A stretch of DNA of 41,081 nucleotides. Source: Facilibium subflavum. GTDB lineage: Bacteria > Pseudomonadota > Gammaproteobacteria > Francisellales > Francisellaceae. Below, one piece after another: positions 17,228 through 25,698 of the stretch. Within the stretch, counting starts at the first letter, position 1; every line of letters begins with the position of its first letter. A model generated the notes under the pieces. That model did not search any database, was not told the DNA's origin, and worked only from the letters and a program-made list of their open reading frames with translations. Made by a program: the position numbers and the translations under genes. The DNA lies in the NCBI RefSeq assembly GCF_003574485.1, contig NZ_QLIT01000013.1:1-41081 (forward strand), written 5' to 3'.

Positions 17228-18175
17228 ATGAGAAAATTCATAAGATACAGCTGGCTTATTATTAGTTTTATATGGTTCAACAGTACTTTTGCACATCATA
17301 TTACCGTGATGACTTATAATACAAACCTCTTGCCTAATATTCCTATCTCGGATTTGACTAAGAACCTGAACCATCCTTTTAAAAGAGCATATTACATTCC
17401 TAACGCACTTGACCACTATAAACCCGACATTGTTGCTTTTCAAGAGGATATCGCACCAGTTTCATTTGTAATTCTAAATGCACAGATGCGAAAACATGGT
17501 TACCCATATCATTCAAAAGTCGTCGGAATGCCAAGCTTAAAGCATTTAAACCTCTTAAGTGGTGGGGTGATTATCTACAGCAAATATCCATTTTCACAAA
17601 AGCCACAATATGCTGTTTTTTCTCGCTCACTAGGCTTGGAAGGCATTGCAAACAAAGGTGCGGTTTTTACACAAATAACCAAAAATAACAAACGCTATAA
17701 TATCATCTCCCTGCACACACAAAGCTTCAGTCAACCCATAAAAGCAAAAGAGTATGATCGCTGGCGCATTCAAATTGGCCAGCTTAGTCAGTTTATTGCA
17801 AATCTGCAAATTCCAGCAAATCAAGCTGTTATTATAATGGGCGATTTTAATGCCGATAGTGGTAAAGCCATCACCGCTGAAAATCCACAAATAGTATTTA
17901 ACTCACCCTACCAATATTTGCTTAATTCACTAAAGGCACAGCCTGCTGGGATATACAGTAAAGACACATTGCCTTACAGCTATGACAGCAAGACAAATAA
18001 GATGGTTACAAGTAAAGAGCAGACAACATTAGATCACATCCTTTGCATGGTTGATTATCAGTGCCCTGATAAGCGCTCTAGCTTAAAAATCATCGCATTA
18101 CATAATAAACATATCGGTGATATTACAGATCTGTCAGATCATTATGCTTTAATCGGCTCGCTCTACTATCCATAA
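17228..18175 (+). CDS. Secreted sphingomyelinase C-like phosphodiesterase
   Basis: The 315-residue product starts with a signal peptide (basic MRKFIRY, hydrophobic core, cleavage probably after STFA at residue 22). The remainder is an endonuclease/exonuclease/phosphatase fold. It follows bacterial neutral sphingomyelinases closely: TYNTNLLP (Asn near 31), AFQED (Glu near 73), GGVIIYSKYPFSQKPQY, NKGAVFTQI, SLHTQ, GDFNAD with the catalytic Asp and Asn, LDHIL and LSDHYAL with the final catalytic His. Such enzymes split sphingomyelin into ceramide and phosphocholine and can damage host membranes. The TTG at 17219 is an alternative start; the ATG at 17228 has AGGA nine bases upstream. It is divergent from the dimethylglycine dehydrogenase operon. 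A different phosphodiesterase activity within the superfamily remains possible. Confidence 0.82.
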   Translation: MRKFIRYSWLIISFIWFNSTFAHHITVMTYNTNLLPNIPISDLTKNLNHPFKRAYYIPNALDHYKPDIVAFQEDIAPVSFVILNAQMRKHGYPYHSKVVGMPSLKHLNLLSGGVIIYSKYPFSQKPQYAVFSRSLGLEGIANKGAVFTQITKNNKRYNIISLHTQSFSQPIKAKEYDRWRIQIGQLSQFIANLQIPANQAVIIMGDFNADSGKAITAENPQIVFNSPYQYLLNSLKAQPAGIYSKDTLPYSYDSKTNKMVTSKEQTTLDHILCMVDYQCPDKRSSLKIIALHNKHIGDITDLSDHYALIGSLYYP

Positions 18176-18181
18176 GCATGC

Positions 18182-19570
18182 TTAATTTGAAATTTTCGGC
18201 ATCTCCTTAAGTGACATTGAAAGCGCCTTAATTACCTGCGTCCAGTCTTTTGCTGTTTGCTGCCTGAATAAGTGCAGGCTTTTGTACCATAGACTCGTTT
18301 CACCTTCTAATAACCACCGCCAATCAGCTATCTTGGGGATCAGTAACCAGCAAGGCTTATTCATTGCACCAGCTAAATGTGCCGCTGCCGTATCAACACT
18401 AATCAGTAAATCCAGATTTTCTATTATGGCTGCCGTATCCGAAAAATCTTTAATATAAGGAGCTACATCAATTAATTTCCCATCCATTTTTTTGCCTTTT
18501 GAAGGGAAATTCAGACAATAAAACTGTATATTCTCCATTGAAAAAATTGGCTTAAATAAGCCTAGATCAATCGACCTATTACCATCATTTATATGCTTAT
18601 CACTGCCTTTTGTGACAATACCGATCTTAAGCTTTTGGTGATTAAAAAGTGTTTGTTTAAAAGACGCTGTTTTATCTTTGTCTGCAAATAAATACGGCAC
18701 ATCAATCGGGATACTCTTCAAATTGATTTGCACCCTATGCATCAAACTCCCTGAAAAGATGTAAAAATCTTCAGTAAACCCTTTTAACGTTGGCTGAACA
18801 TCATCTACCCAAGGACATGTCTGCATGAGCGTAGCTAATGCTTCTTGACAATGTACAATCACATACGCACCCATTTTTTTGAGATTTTTTGCAAACCGGA
18901 TAAATTGAATATTGTCACCGCAACCTTGCTCAGTAATGACTACGATACGCTTGTTGTTTAAATCCTCTCCCTGCCATATAGGAAGATTTATGTTTTTCGA
19001 TTGTAAATTCACAATTGCTGAACGATGCTCGTAACATGCAAGCCCTGTTTCATAGTCACCAAGGGTAAGTTTAACCAGTGCTAAATTATTTAAGCAAGCA
19101 TGGTAGTCTGGTTTAATTTTAATTGCCTTTTGATAACAATCTGCAGCCTTCTCAAAGGCGCCTTGTGACTGGTAAAGCACCCCTAAGCTGTTATAATAAA
19201 TAGCCTTAGGCACAATGCTTAATGCTTTTTTTAAAAGCTTTTCAGCCATTTCATCTTCGCCGATGTCTGCATGTAAATTTGCCAGATTATACATACAGTC
19301 TGAATAATCCGGTGCAATTGTAATCGCCTTGTAATAGCATTTTTTTGCCTCATCAAACCACCCCTTTTCCTTGTATAAAAGTGCCAGATCATTGTAGCAC
19401 TCAGGGAAATTTTCCTTAATTGTTAATGCTTTTTTATAAAAATCCTCAGCTTTAGCTAATTGGCCTTGATGTCTATATTTTAAGGCCATTTGATAAAAAA
19501 ACTTCGCTGTGTCTTCATTCGTGAATGACGCCATATCGGCGGGATTAAAATAATCTGATATCACGGTCAA
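18182..19570 (-). CDS. TPR-repeat protein with C-terminal GT9-like glycosyltransferase fold
   Basis: The 462-residue protein begins with about five tetratricopeptide repeats (residues roughly 15-190), each with the W/Y-G-A-P pattern, for example AEDFYKKALTIKENFPECY and AADCYQKAIKIKPDYHACL. The second half has ITEQGCGDNIQFIRF and, near the C-terminus, LLISVDTAAAHLAGAMNKP. These are the sugar-nucleotide side features of heptosyltransferase-like (GT9) domains often fused to TPRs. Such proteins occur with flagellar, pilin or surface-glycan modification, or as cytosolic glycosyltransferases. Its start overlaps the stop of the upstream methyltransferase by four bases. The acceptor is unknown, and the stop is six bases from the convergent sphingomyelinase gene. 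Confidence 0.85.
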   Translation of the reverse strand: MTVISDYFNPADMASFTNEDTAKFFYQMALKYRHQGQLAKAEDFYKKALTIKENFPECYNDLALLYKEKGWFDEAKKCYYKAITIAPDYSDCMYNLANLHADIGEDEMAEKLLKKALSIVPKAIYYNSLGVLYQSQGAFEKAADCYQKAIKIKPDYHACLNNLALVKLTLGDYETGLACYEHRSAIVNLQSKNINLPIWQGEDLNNKRIVVITEQGCGDNIQFIRFAKNLKKMGAYVIVHCQEALATLMQTCPWVDDVQPTLKGFTEDFYIFSGSLMHRVQINLKSIPIDVPYLFADKDKTASFKQTLFNHQKLKIGIVTKGSDKHINDGNRSIDLGLFKPIFSMENIQFYCLNFPSKGKKMDGKLIDVAPYIKDFSDTAAIIENLDLLISVDTAAAHLAGAMNKPCWLLIPKIADWRWLLEGETSLWYKSLHLFRQQTAKDWTQVIKALSMSLKEMPKISN

Positions 19571-20181
19571 TCTCCTGTCAACTGGTCATTTTGACGTTTA
19601 CGCAAAATAAATTCAATACAACATTCGGCAACAACTGTACGCGTTTGATCAAAGTTTTTTGCTTTCAACTGATCACGAAAGAAATCTCGAACAAGTTCAA
19701 TTTTTTCAACTTCAACAACATCCGTGAACGATGCCAAAAGCTCAAACACATTAATTGAAACCGGCGACCATGATGATTTTTTATGAATTGTAAAGCTATG
19801 TTTATGATCATGGTTAAATCGACTTGGCCAGTGTCCTAACTCATAAAGATCTTCATCAGGAACTGTAATCACTAAATATCCGCCTGGCTTAACAATACGT
19901 ATCCAATTTCCAAGCCCTTGTTTTGGGTCATGTAAGTGCTCCAGGCAATGGCTTGAAACTACAAAATCATAGCTTGCATCATCAACCCCTTTCATATACT
20001 GCGCATCACCATCTTGAAGATCCCATATACGCACGGAACGCATCAATGGGAAAACGCCAACATATTGTCCCATTGGATCAGGTTTACCGCCAATATCGAC
20101 CCCATTGCCAACAAAATAGCGCTGATGAAATGCACCAATATTATAACGTCTTTTGGTCGATTTGCTCTGCTCATACGGCAT
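19567..20181 (-). CDS. SAM-dependent class I methyltransferase
   Basis: The 204-residue protein has a methyltransferase-11-like core: GNGVDIGGKPDPMG as a motif I variant near residue 28, WDLQDGDAQYM as the acidic post-I strand, VVSSHCLEHLHDP as motif II and IVKPGGYLVITVPDE as motif III. The C-terminal portion (HDHKHSFTIHKKSSW) resembles methyltransferases found in surface-polysaccharide clusters. CGAGG precedes the ATG. It is the first gene of a two-gene unit with the TPR/glycosyltransferase-like protein, so a sugar or glycoprotein substrate is plausible but not shown. Confidence 0.85.
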   Translation of the reverse strand: MPYEQSKSTKRRYNIGAFHQRYFVGNGVDIGGKPDPMGQYVGVFPLMRSVRIWDLQDGDAQYMKGVDDASYDFVVSSHCLEHLHDPKQGLGNWIRIVKPGGYLVITVPDEDLYELGHWPSRFNHDHKHSFTIHKKSSWSPVSINVFELLASFTDVVEVEKIELVRDFFRDQLKAKNFDQTRTVVAECCIEFILRKRQNDQLTGD

Positions 20182-20442
20182 GGGGGGCCTCGCTTTAAAC
20201 TGCTTTAGATAGAATCCAGTATAGTCAAAAACAATAATAATACGCCCTTAAAATCCAGCAGAAATAACTTTTGTTAATTTTTTACCAGAATTATTTTAAT
20301 CGAGGGTGATTTATACCGTAAAATTCAGGTAAGATGGAATATAAAGCATGTGCAAACAAATAATACAAGAATGTGTAGACCAGGTATTATCAGTTATCGC
20401 ACTGCTTAAAAGCCCATGCTATATAAAGGGAGGGATATACAA
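20182..20442. other. Divergent region between methyltransferase and soxB
   Basis: A 261-base AT-rich gap without a coding sequence. It must hold the soxB and methyltransferase promoters. I see several near-hexamers, such as TATATA near 20420 and TTGTTA near 20271, but no pair convincing enough to call. The soxB ribosome binding site is GGGAGGG at 20428-20434. Confidence 0.4.
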
Positions 20443-21696
20443 ATGGTGCAGAACTATTCAATCTGGTCACTGATCAAGCATGCCTTAAGTGGCAAAAAAT
20501 GGACACCCACCTGGCAAAAAACAATATCACCTAAACCCAGTTATGATGTCATTATTATTGGTGGTGGAGGGCATGGATTAGCAACAGCTTATTACCTTGC
20601 CCATACATTCAATATCACCAATGTTGCTGTTGTGGAAAAGGGATGGCTTGGTGGTGGCAACGTTGCAAGAAATACGACAATTGTTCGTTCAAACTACCTC
20701 CACACACCCAGCGCAATGATTTATGAACATGCATTAAAGCTTTGGAAAACTTTAAGCGCTGAGCTTGTATATAATGTCATGTTTAGTCAGCGTGGTGTTT
20801 TCAATCTTGCACATGATGAAACTGAAAAAAGAGATATAAAGCGACGGGTGAATGCCAATCAATTAAATGGTATTCACAGCCAGTGGAAAGAACCAGATGA
20901 AATTAAAAACCTCTGCCCTATTATTAATATTAATGAAAACTGCCGGTTTCCTGTATTAGGCGGATCCTTTCAACCTGATGGCGGAGTAGCACGTCATGAT
21001 GCTGTTGCGTGGGGGTTCGCGCATAAGGCATCTCTTGCAGGAGTCGATATCATTGAACAATGTGAAGTTATTGATATTAAGACCAATCAAAATCGCATTA
21101 GTGAGATTATTACCACAAAAGGTAATATTAAAGCGGGGAAGGTTGCAATTGTTGCTGCAGCTAATTCAAGCGTCTTAGCCAATATGGCCGGCTTTGATAT
21201 CCCGATTAAAACGCACCCCCTACAAGCACTTGTTAGTGAGCCTGTCAAACCGATTATGCCAACGGTAGTCATGTCCAACGCTGTTCATGCCTATGTTAGT
21301 CAATCAGACAAAGGGGAACTGGTCGTTGGAGCAGGTATTGATGGTTTCCAATCTTATGTGCCAACTGGCAGCTTTAATGTTATCGAGGCATCTATAGCAG
21401 CACTGTTGCAATTGTTTCCGACCTTTAGCCGGCTTAAAATGATGCGCCAATGGGCAGGAAATGTTGATATTGCACCAGATGCCAGCCCCATTATCGGCCA
21501 TACTCCCGTTAAAGATCTCTATATCAACTGCGGTTGGGGAACTGGCGGCTTTAAAGCAACACCTGGTTCAGGTTATGCACTTGCTCATACGATCGCTTAT
21601 GACAAAGTACATGAGACAAATAAACATCATACACTTGAACGGTTTTTCACTGGTGCTTTGGTTGCCGAGCATGGCGCTGCTGCTGTTGCACATTAA
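20443..21696 (+). CDS. soxB: Sarcosine oxidase beta subunit
   Basis: SoxB is the catalytic flavin subunit of heterotetrameric sarcosine oxidase, which turns sarcosine, oxygen and tetrahydrofolate into glycine, hydrogen peroxide and methylene-tetrahydrofolate. The 417-residue protein has the typical start YSIWSLIKHALSG, the dinucleotide motif IIIGGGGHGLATAYYLA, EKGWLGGGNVARNTT, and GGVARHDAVAWG, whose His (about residue 185) matches the covalent FMN His. The C-terminal NCGWGTGGFKATPGSG is also typical. The frame is open from 20416, but the ATG at 20443 follows GGGAGGG and matches family starts. It is the first gene of soxBDAG. Confidence 0.96.
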   Translation: MVQNYSIWSLIKHALSGKKWTPTWQKTISPKPSYDVIIIGGGGHGLATAYYLAHTFNITNVAVVEKGWLGGGNVARNTTIVRSNYLHTPSAMIYEHALKLWKTLSAELVYNVMFSQRGVFNLAHDETEKRDIKRRVNANQLNGIHSQWKEPDEIKNLCPIININENCRFPVLGGSFQPDGGVARHDAVAWGFAHKASLAGVDIIEQCEVIDIKTNQNRISEIITTKGNIKAGKVAIVAAANSSVLANMAGFDIPIKTHPLQALVSEPVKPIMPTVVMSNAVHAYVSQSDKGELVVGAGIDGFQSYVPTGSFNVIEASIAALLQLFPTFSRLKMMRQWAGNVDIAPDASPIIGHTPVKDLYINCGWGTGGFKATPGSGYALAHTIAYDKVHETNKHHTLERFFTGALVAEHGAAAVAH

Positions 21697-21719
21697 AAGC
21701 AACCAACAAGGAGGCAAAT

Positions 21720-22031
21720 ATGCTTGAAATCAAATGCCCATGGTGCGGGCCACGCGCACAATCTGAATTCAGCTATGGTGGGCAGGCACACAGAAGCTAC
21801 CCAAACAACAATGCTGATTTTACTGATAAACAATGGGGAAATTATTTATTCATTCATGATAATACCAGGGGCACACTATATGAACAATGGTGCCATTGCC
21901 ATGGTTGCCGGCGCTGGTTTAATGTTGCGCGTGACACCACAACCAATGAAATCCTGGCTATTTATGACCTCAATCAACCAAAACCAGATTTTTCAAATCA
22001 GGAAAATTCGCATATCAACGTTAAGGAGTAA
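21720..22031 (+). CDS. soxD: Sarcosine oxidase delta subunit
   Basis: SoxD is the small zinc-binding subunit of heterotetrameric sarcosine oxidase. The 103-residue protein has the expected zinc ligands C6, C9, H59 and C63 in CPWCG and CHCHGC, and the conserved block WCHCHGCRRWFNVARDT. AGGAGG lies just before the ATG, 23 bases after soxB. The stop is six bases from soxA. Confidence 0.96.
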   Translation: MLEIKCPWCGPRAQSEFSYGGQAHRSYPNNNADFTDKQWGNYLFIHDNTRGTLYEQWCHCHGCRRWFNVARDTTTNEILAIYDLNQPKPDFSNQENSHINVKE

Positions 22032-22037
22032 TCACTT

Positions 22038-25028
22038 ATGAAAGAACAGCCTTTTCGTTTGAAAAACCATCCACATAAAGAAAAGATTCACTTTACGTTC
22101 AATAATAAAAGCTATCATGGTTATGCTGGTGATACACTAGCATCAGCATTATTGGCAAATGGCGTTAATCCTGTTGCTAGAAGCTTCAAATACCATCGTT
22201 GTCGTGGCATTTTTTCAAATAGTGTGGAAGAGCCAAACGCGCTAATTCAACTAGAACCTGATGCCTCTTGTACCCAGCCTAATATACGAGCAACTGAAAT
22301 CCACCTCTATGATGGATTAAGAGCAAAAAGCCAAAATTGCTGGCCAAATGTAAAGTGGGATCTTGGTGCTATTGCTCAGTTATTCAAACCATTATTAAGC
22401 GCAGGTTTTTACTACAAAACATTTAAAAAACCACAAAGGTTATGGCCTTGGTATGAAAAAAATATTCGCAAAAGCGCAGGTCTTGGCAAAGCACCAGCAG
22501 AAAATGATCCAGATCATTATGCACGGCATTATGCCTTTTGTGATGTGCTTGTTATTGGTGGAGGATGTGCAGGATTATCTGCAGCACGCTGTTTTGTTAA
22601 TAAAGGCTTGAAAGTCATCATATGTGAACAAAAAAACTGGGGAGGCTTTCTAAACAGTGAGCCAATGATTGATACGGATATTTTATTGAATGATGAGCCT
22701 GCCAGCTTATGGGTAAAAGAAACGCTAAAGGCACTTAACCAGGATGATCAGATCATCCTCTTATCACAAACAGTTGCCTTTGGACACTATACAGATGGTT
22801 ATATCAATTTACTGCAAACACATTTTACCAAACCCTCGCCACATACTAAACAACCAAGACAAACACTATGGCAGGTTCGCGCAAAATCTGTAATACATGC
22901 AACTGGTCAAATTGAACGCCCTTTATTATTTCCGGGGAATGATCGTCCTGGCATTATGCTGGCTCAGTCCACTCGCTACTATTTGCACCAGCATGGTGTC
23001 GTGCCTGGCAAAAAAGTTGTTATCTTCACAAACAATGATCAAGCCTATCAGTGTGCTTTAGAACTACAACAATGTGATATACAATTACAAGCGATTATCG
23101 ATGTTCGTAATAACCCTGGGCAATACTGGTTTCACACTGCACAACAAAAAGGTATTAGCGTCAAAACCAATGCTATTATTACAAACACAAAAGGGGTGCA
23201 TAGGCTACAATCAATTACCATCAAAACACGTAAAGGCTATGAAGATATTGCTTGTGACTTGCTGGCAATATCAGGCGGGTTTGATTCTGTAATTAACCTT
23301 TGGAGCCATGCAGATGGGCAAGTTGTTTATAATGAAAAGCTTGGTAGTTACTTGCCAGGAATGCCAAGACAAAAAAATCAATTTGCCTGCGGTGGATGTA
23401 ACGGTACACAGTCCTACCAAGATGCAATGCACCAGGCGAATCAAACTGCTAGTACATTGTCACTTTTACTTGGGAAATCCCCTCAAAAGCATGAGCCAAA
23501 AGTGAAAGAACCGGTATTTAGTGAGTCAACACACCAATGGTGTCTTATTGATTTAACCGATAAGAAACAAGCTCAGAACACCTTTATCGACATGGCTTCT
23601 GACGTCACTGTTTATGATATTCAACAGGCCGTTGATGAAGGCTTTTGTAATGTTGAACATGCCAAACGCTATACCACATGTGGCATGGCACCTGATCAAG
23701 GGAAAACAAGCAATGTGAACTTATTTTATGTACTTGCCAGGCTATTACAAATGCCACAATCACAAATCGGCACCACAACGTTCCGCCCGCCTTACACTCC
23801 TATCACATTTGGTGCTATTGCTGGATTTGATCGCGGGGAAAATGCGATTGCACCCAATCGCACTACCGCTTTACACGATTGGCATATTAAACACGATGCT
23901 GTCTTTGAAAATGTTGGCCATTGGTGGCGAGCACGCTATTATAAAGCTTTTGAAAATGAAACGATGGATCAAGCTGTCTTGCGCGAGTCTTATGCCGCAA
24001 GACAAGCTGTTGGAATGCTTGATGGTAGCACTTTAGGTAAAATTGATATCCAAGGCCCAGATGCAGCAGAATTTTTAAATCGCATTTATACCAATGGCTG
24101 GAAAAAACTGCAGATTGGCCGGTGTCGTTATGGCGTCATGCTTGGTGAAGATGGAATGGTAATGGATGATGGTGTTACCGCAAGGCTAAGTCAAAACCAT
24201 TTTCATATGACGACAACTACTGGCAATGCAGCAATTGTTTTGAGCTGGATGGAACGCTGGCTACAAACCGAGTGGACTGATTTGACCGTTTATTTAACTT
24301 CCGTTACCGAGCAATGGGGGGTTATCAGTATCTCAGGTCCCAAAAGCTTTGATGTGCTTCATTCACTTCTGGTAGATAAAAGTAATATTTTAGCTAAAGA
24401 CATTTCACCACTAGATGTAAAAACCGGCACGCTAAACCATAATAATATAGAAATACCAATTCGTATTTTTGGTGTTGCTTTTAGTGGCGAAATTGGCTAT
24501 GAAATTAATGTCCCTACTCGCAACGCAAAAGCAATCTGGGCGTATATTTATCACCTTGGACAACCTTATGGGATCACGCCTTATGGCACCGAAACCATGC
24601 ACTTATTACGCGCTGAAAAAGGCTTTATTATCATTGGACAAGAAACCGATGGAACGATTACGCCTTATGATTTGGATATGTCATGGGTTGTTAATGATAA
24701 AAAAAGTGATTTCATTGGAAAACGCTCACTTTATCGAAGCGATACACAAAAAATTGATCGCAAGCAACTGGTTGGACTCTTACCTGAAGATAAAAACCAC
24801 GTTATTCCAGAAGGTACAAATATTATTGCCTCGCAAACCATTGACGCAAAACCTGTAACAATTCTTGGTCATGTAACTTCAAGCTACTATAGTCCCAATT
24901 TAAAACGAAGCTTTGCCTTAGCACTCATTAAACAAGGAAAAGATTATCCAGATAAAACAGTCTATGCGGCCTACCCTGAGAAAAATCAAACAGTAGCAGC
25001 CAAGATCGTAGATAAAACTTTTTTATAA
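22038..25028 (+). CDS. soxA: Sarcosine oxidase alpha subunit
   Basis: SoxA carries the NAD site and the folate domain of the heterotetramer. The 996-residue protein has an N-terminal ferredoxin-like domain without cluster cysteines (YHGYAGDTLASALLANG, then FKYHRCRGI), a Rossmann region VLVIGGGCAGLSAARCF near residue 175, ATGQIERPLLFPGNDRPGI, the CGGCNG linker near 455, and a C-terminal GcvT-fold domain from about residue 600 (GMLDGSTLGKIDIQGPDA, GEIGYEINVPT, LRAEKGFIIIGQETDGT) that loads methylene onto tetrahydrofolate. Length is normal. It lies between soxD and soxG with short gaps. Confidence 0.97.
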   Translation: MKEQPFRLKNHPHKEKIHFTFNNKSYHGYAGDTLASALLANGVNPVARSFKYHRCRGIFSNSVEEPNALIQLEPDASCTQPNIRATEIHLYDGLRAKSQNCWPNVKWDLGAIAQLFKPLLSAGFYYKTFKKPQRLWPWYEKNIRKSAGLGKAPAENDPDHYARHYAFCDVLVIGGGCAGLSAARCFVNKGLKVIICEQKNWGGFLNSEPMIDTDILLNDEPASLWVKETLKALNQDDQIILLSQTVAFGHYTDGYINLLQTHFTKPSPHTKQPRQTLWQVRAKSVIHATGQIERPLLFPGNDRPGIMLAQSTRYYLHQHGVVPGKKVVIFTNNDQAYQCALELQQCDIQLQAIIDVRNNPGQYWFHTAQQKGISVKTNAIITNTKGVHRLQSITIKTRKGYEDIACDLLAISGGFDSVINLWSHADGQVVYNEKLGSYLPGMPRQKNQFACGGCNGTQSYQDAMHQANQTASTLSLLLGKSPQKHEPKVKEPVFSESTHQWCLIDLTDKKQAQNTFIDMASDVTVYDIQQAVDEGFCNVEHAKRYTTCGMAPDQGKTSNVNLFYVLARLLQMPQSQIGTTTFRPPYTPITFGAIAGFDRGENAIAPNRTTALHDWHIKHDAVFENVGHWWRARYYKAFENETMDQAVLRESYAARQAVGMLDGSTLGKIDIQGPDAAEFLNRIYTNGWKKLQIGRCRYGVMLGEDGMVMDDGVTARLSQNHFHMTTTTGNAAIVLSWMERWLQTEWTDLTVYLTSVTEQWGVISISGPKSFDVLHSLLVDKSNILAKDISPLDVKTGTLNHNNIEIPIRIFGVAFSGEIGYEINVPTRNAKAIWAYIYHLGQPYGITPYGTETMHLLRAEKGFIIIGQETDGTITPYDLDMSWVVNDKKSDFIGKRSLYRSDTQKIDRKQLVGLLPEDKNHVIPEGTNIIASQTIDAKPVTILGHVTSSYYSPNLKRSFALALIKQGKDYPDKTVYAAYPEKNQTVAAKIVDKTFL

Positions 25029-25041
25029 CAGGAGATTGTTA

Positions 25042-25548
25042 ATGTCTGATAAAGGTGCAAACTGGATTGATTACTATCAACAGATTAATATTCGTGGCAC
25101 TCAAGAAAATGAGGATTTTTGCCAATGCTTACAAAGCACCTTAAATCTGGCGCTACCGACAAAAGTTGGCCAGACAAGTGTTAGCAGCACACAAAAACTT
25201 ATGTGTCTTGGACCAGATGAATGGTTACTTGTCTCAAAGAATCGCTATGATGTATTTGATAATTTATGGCAGATAAAAAAACAACTGACACAAAAAGCAA
25301 TTCACATTAGCATTGTTGATCTTTCACATGCACGTGATGTCTTGCTATTTGATAATACCAATGATCAGCTCAATCATTACTGTCCGCTTGACTTCTCTAC
25401 TGAGGCTTTCCCAGTAAATACAGCAGCACAAAGCAAGCTTGGGCATATTGATGTCATTTTCTATCGCTTGAATAAAACACAGTATGAGCTTTATATCTTG
25501 CAGTCAATGAAATCGTATACCGATGAATTATTGAGCTGCCTCACTTAA
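25042..25548 (+). CDS. soxG: Sarcosine oxidase gamma subunit
   Basis: SoxG completes the heterotetramer and contacts the folate domain of SoxA. The 168-residue protein has QTSVSSTQKLMCLGPDEWLLVS and VDLSHARDVLLF, followed by CPLDFSTEAFPVNTAAQSKLGHIDVIF, which fit the SoxG pattern. The frame is open from a TTG at 25036, but AGGAGA just upstream is correctly spaced for the ATG at 25042. It is the last gene of the soxBDAG unit and is followed by a weak terminator-like hairpin. Confidence 0.93.
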   Translation: MSDKGANWIDYYQQINIRGTQENEDFCQCLQSTLNLALPTKVGQTSVSSTQKLMCLGPDEWLLVSKNRYDVFDNLWQIKKQLTQKAIHISIVDLSHARDVLLFDNTNDQLNHYCPLDFSTEAFPVNTAAQSKLGHIDVIFYRLNKTQYELYILQSMKSYTDELLSCLT

Positions 25549-25580
25549 GAAACTGAAGTTTAGAGTTTCAGAATGTTTTT
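25549..25580 (+). terminator. Possible terminator after soxG
   Basis: GAAACT (25549-25554) and AGTTTC (25564-25569) form a six-base stem with a nine-base loop directly after the soxG stop, followed by a run of six T a few bases on. The stem is AT-rich and weak. Confidence 0.35.
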
Positions 25581-25698
25581 TAGTGCACGGGGATTTTTAA
25601 ATCGACTTATGGCATAGAGATTGGCAGGCTATAAGTGCAAACAACATAACAGACCACTTCATTTACCTATGTGTAATTAAACCTATACATTTTTGCGG

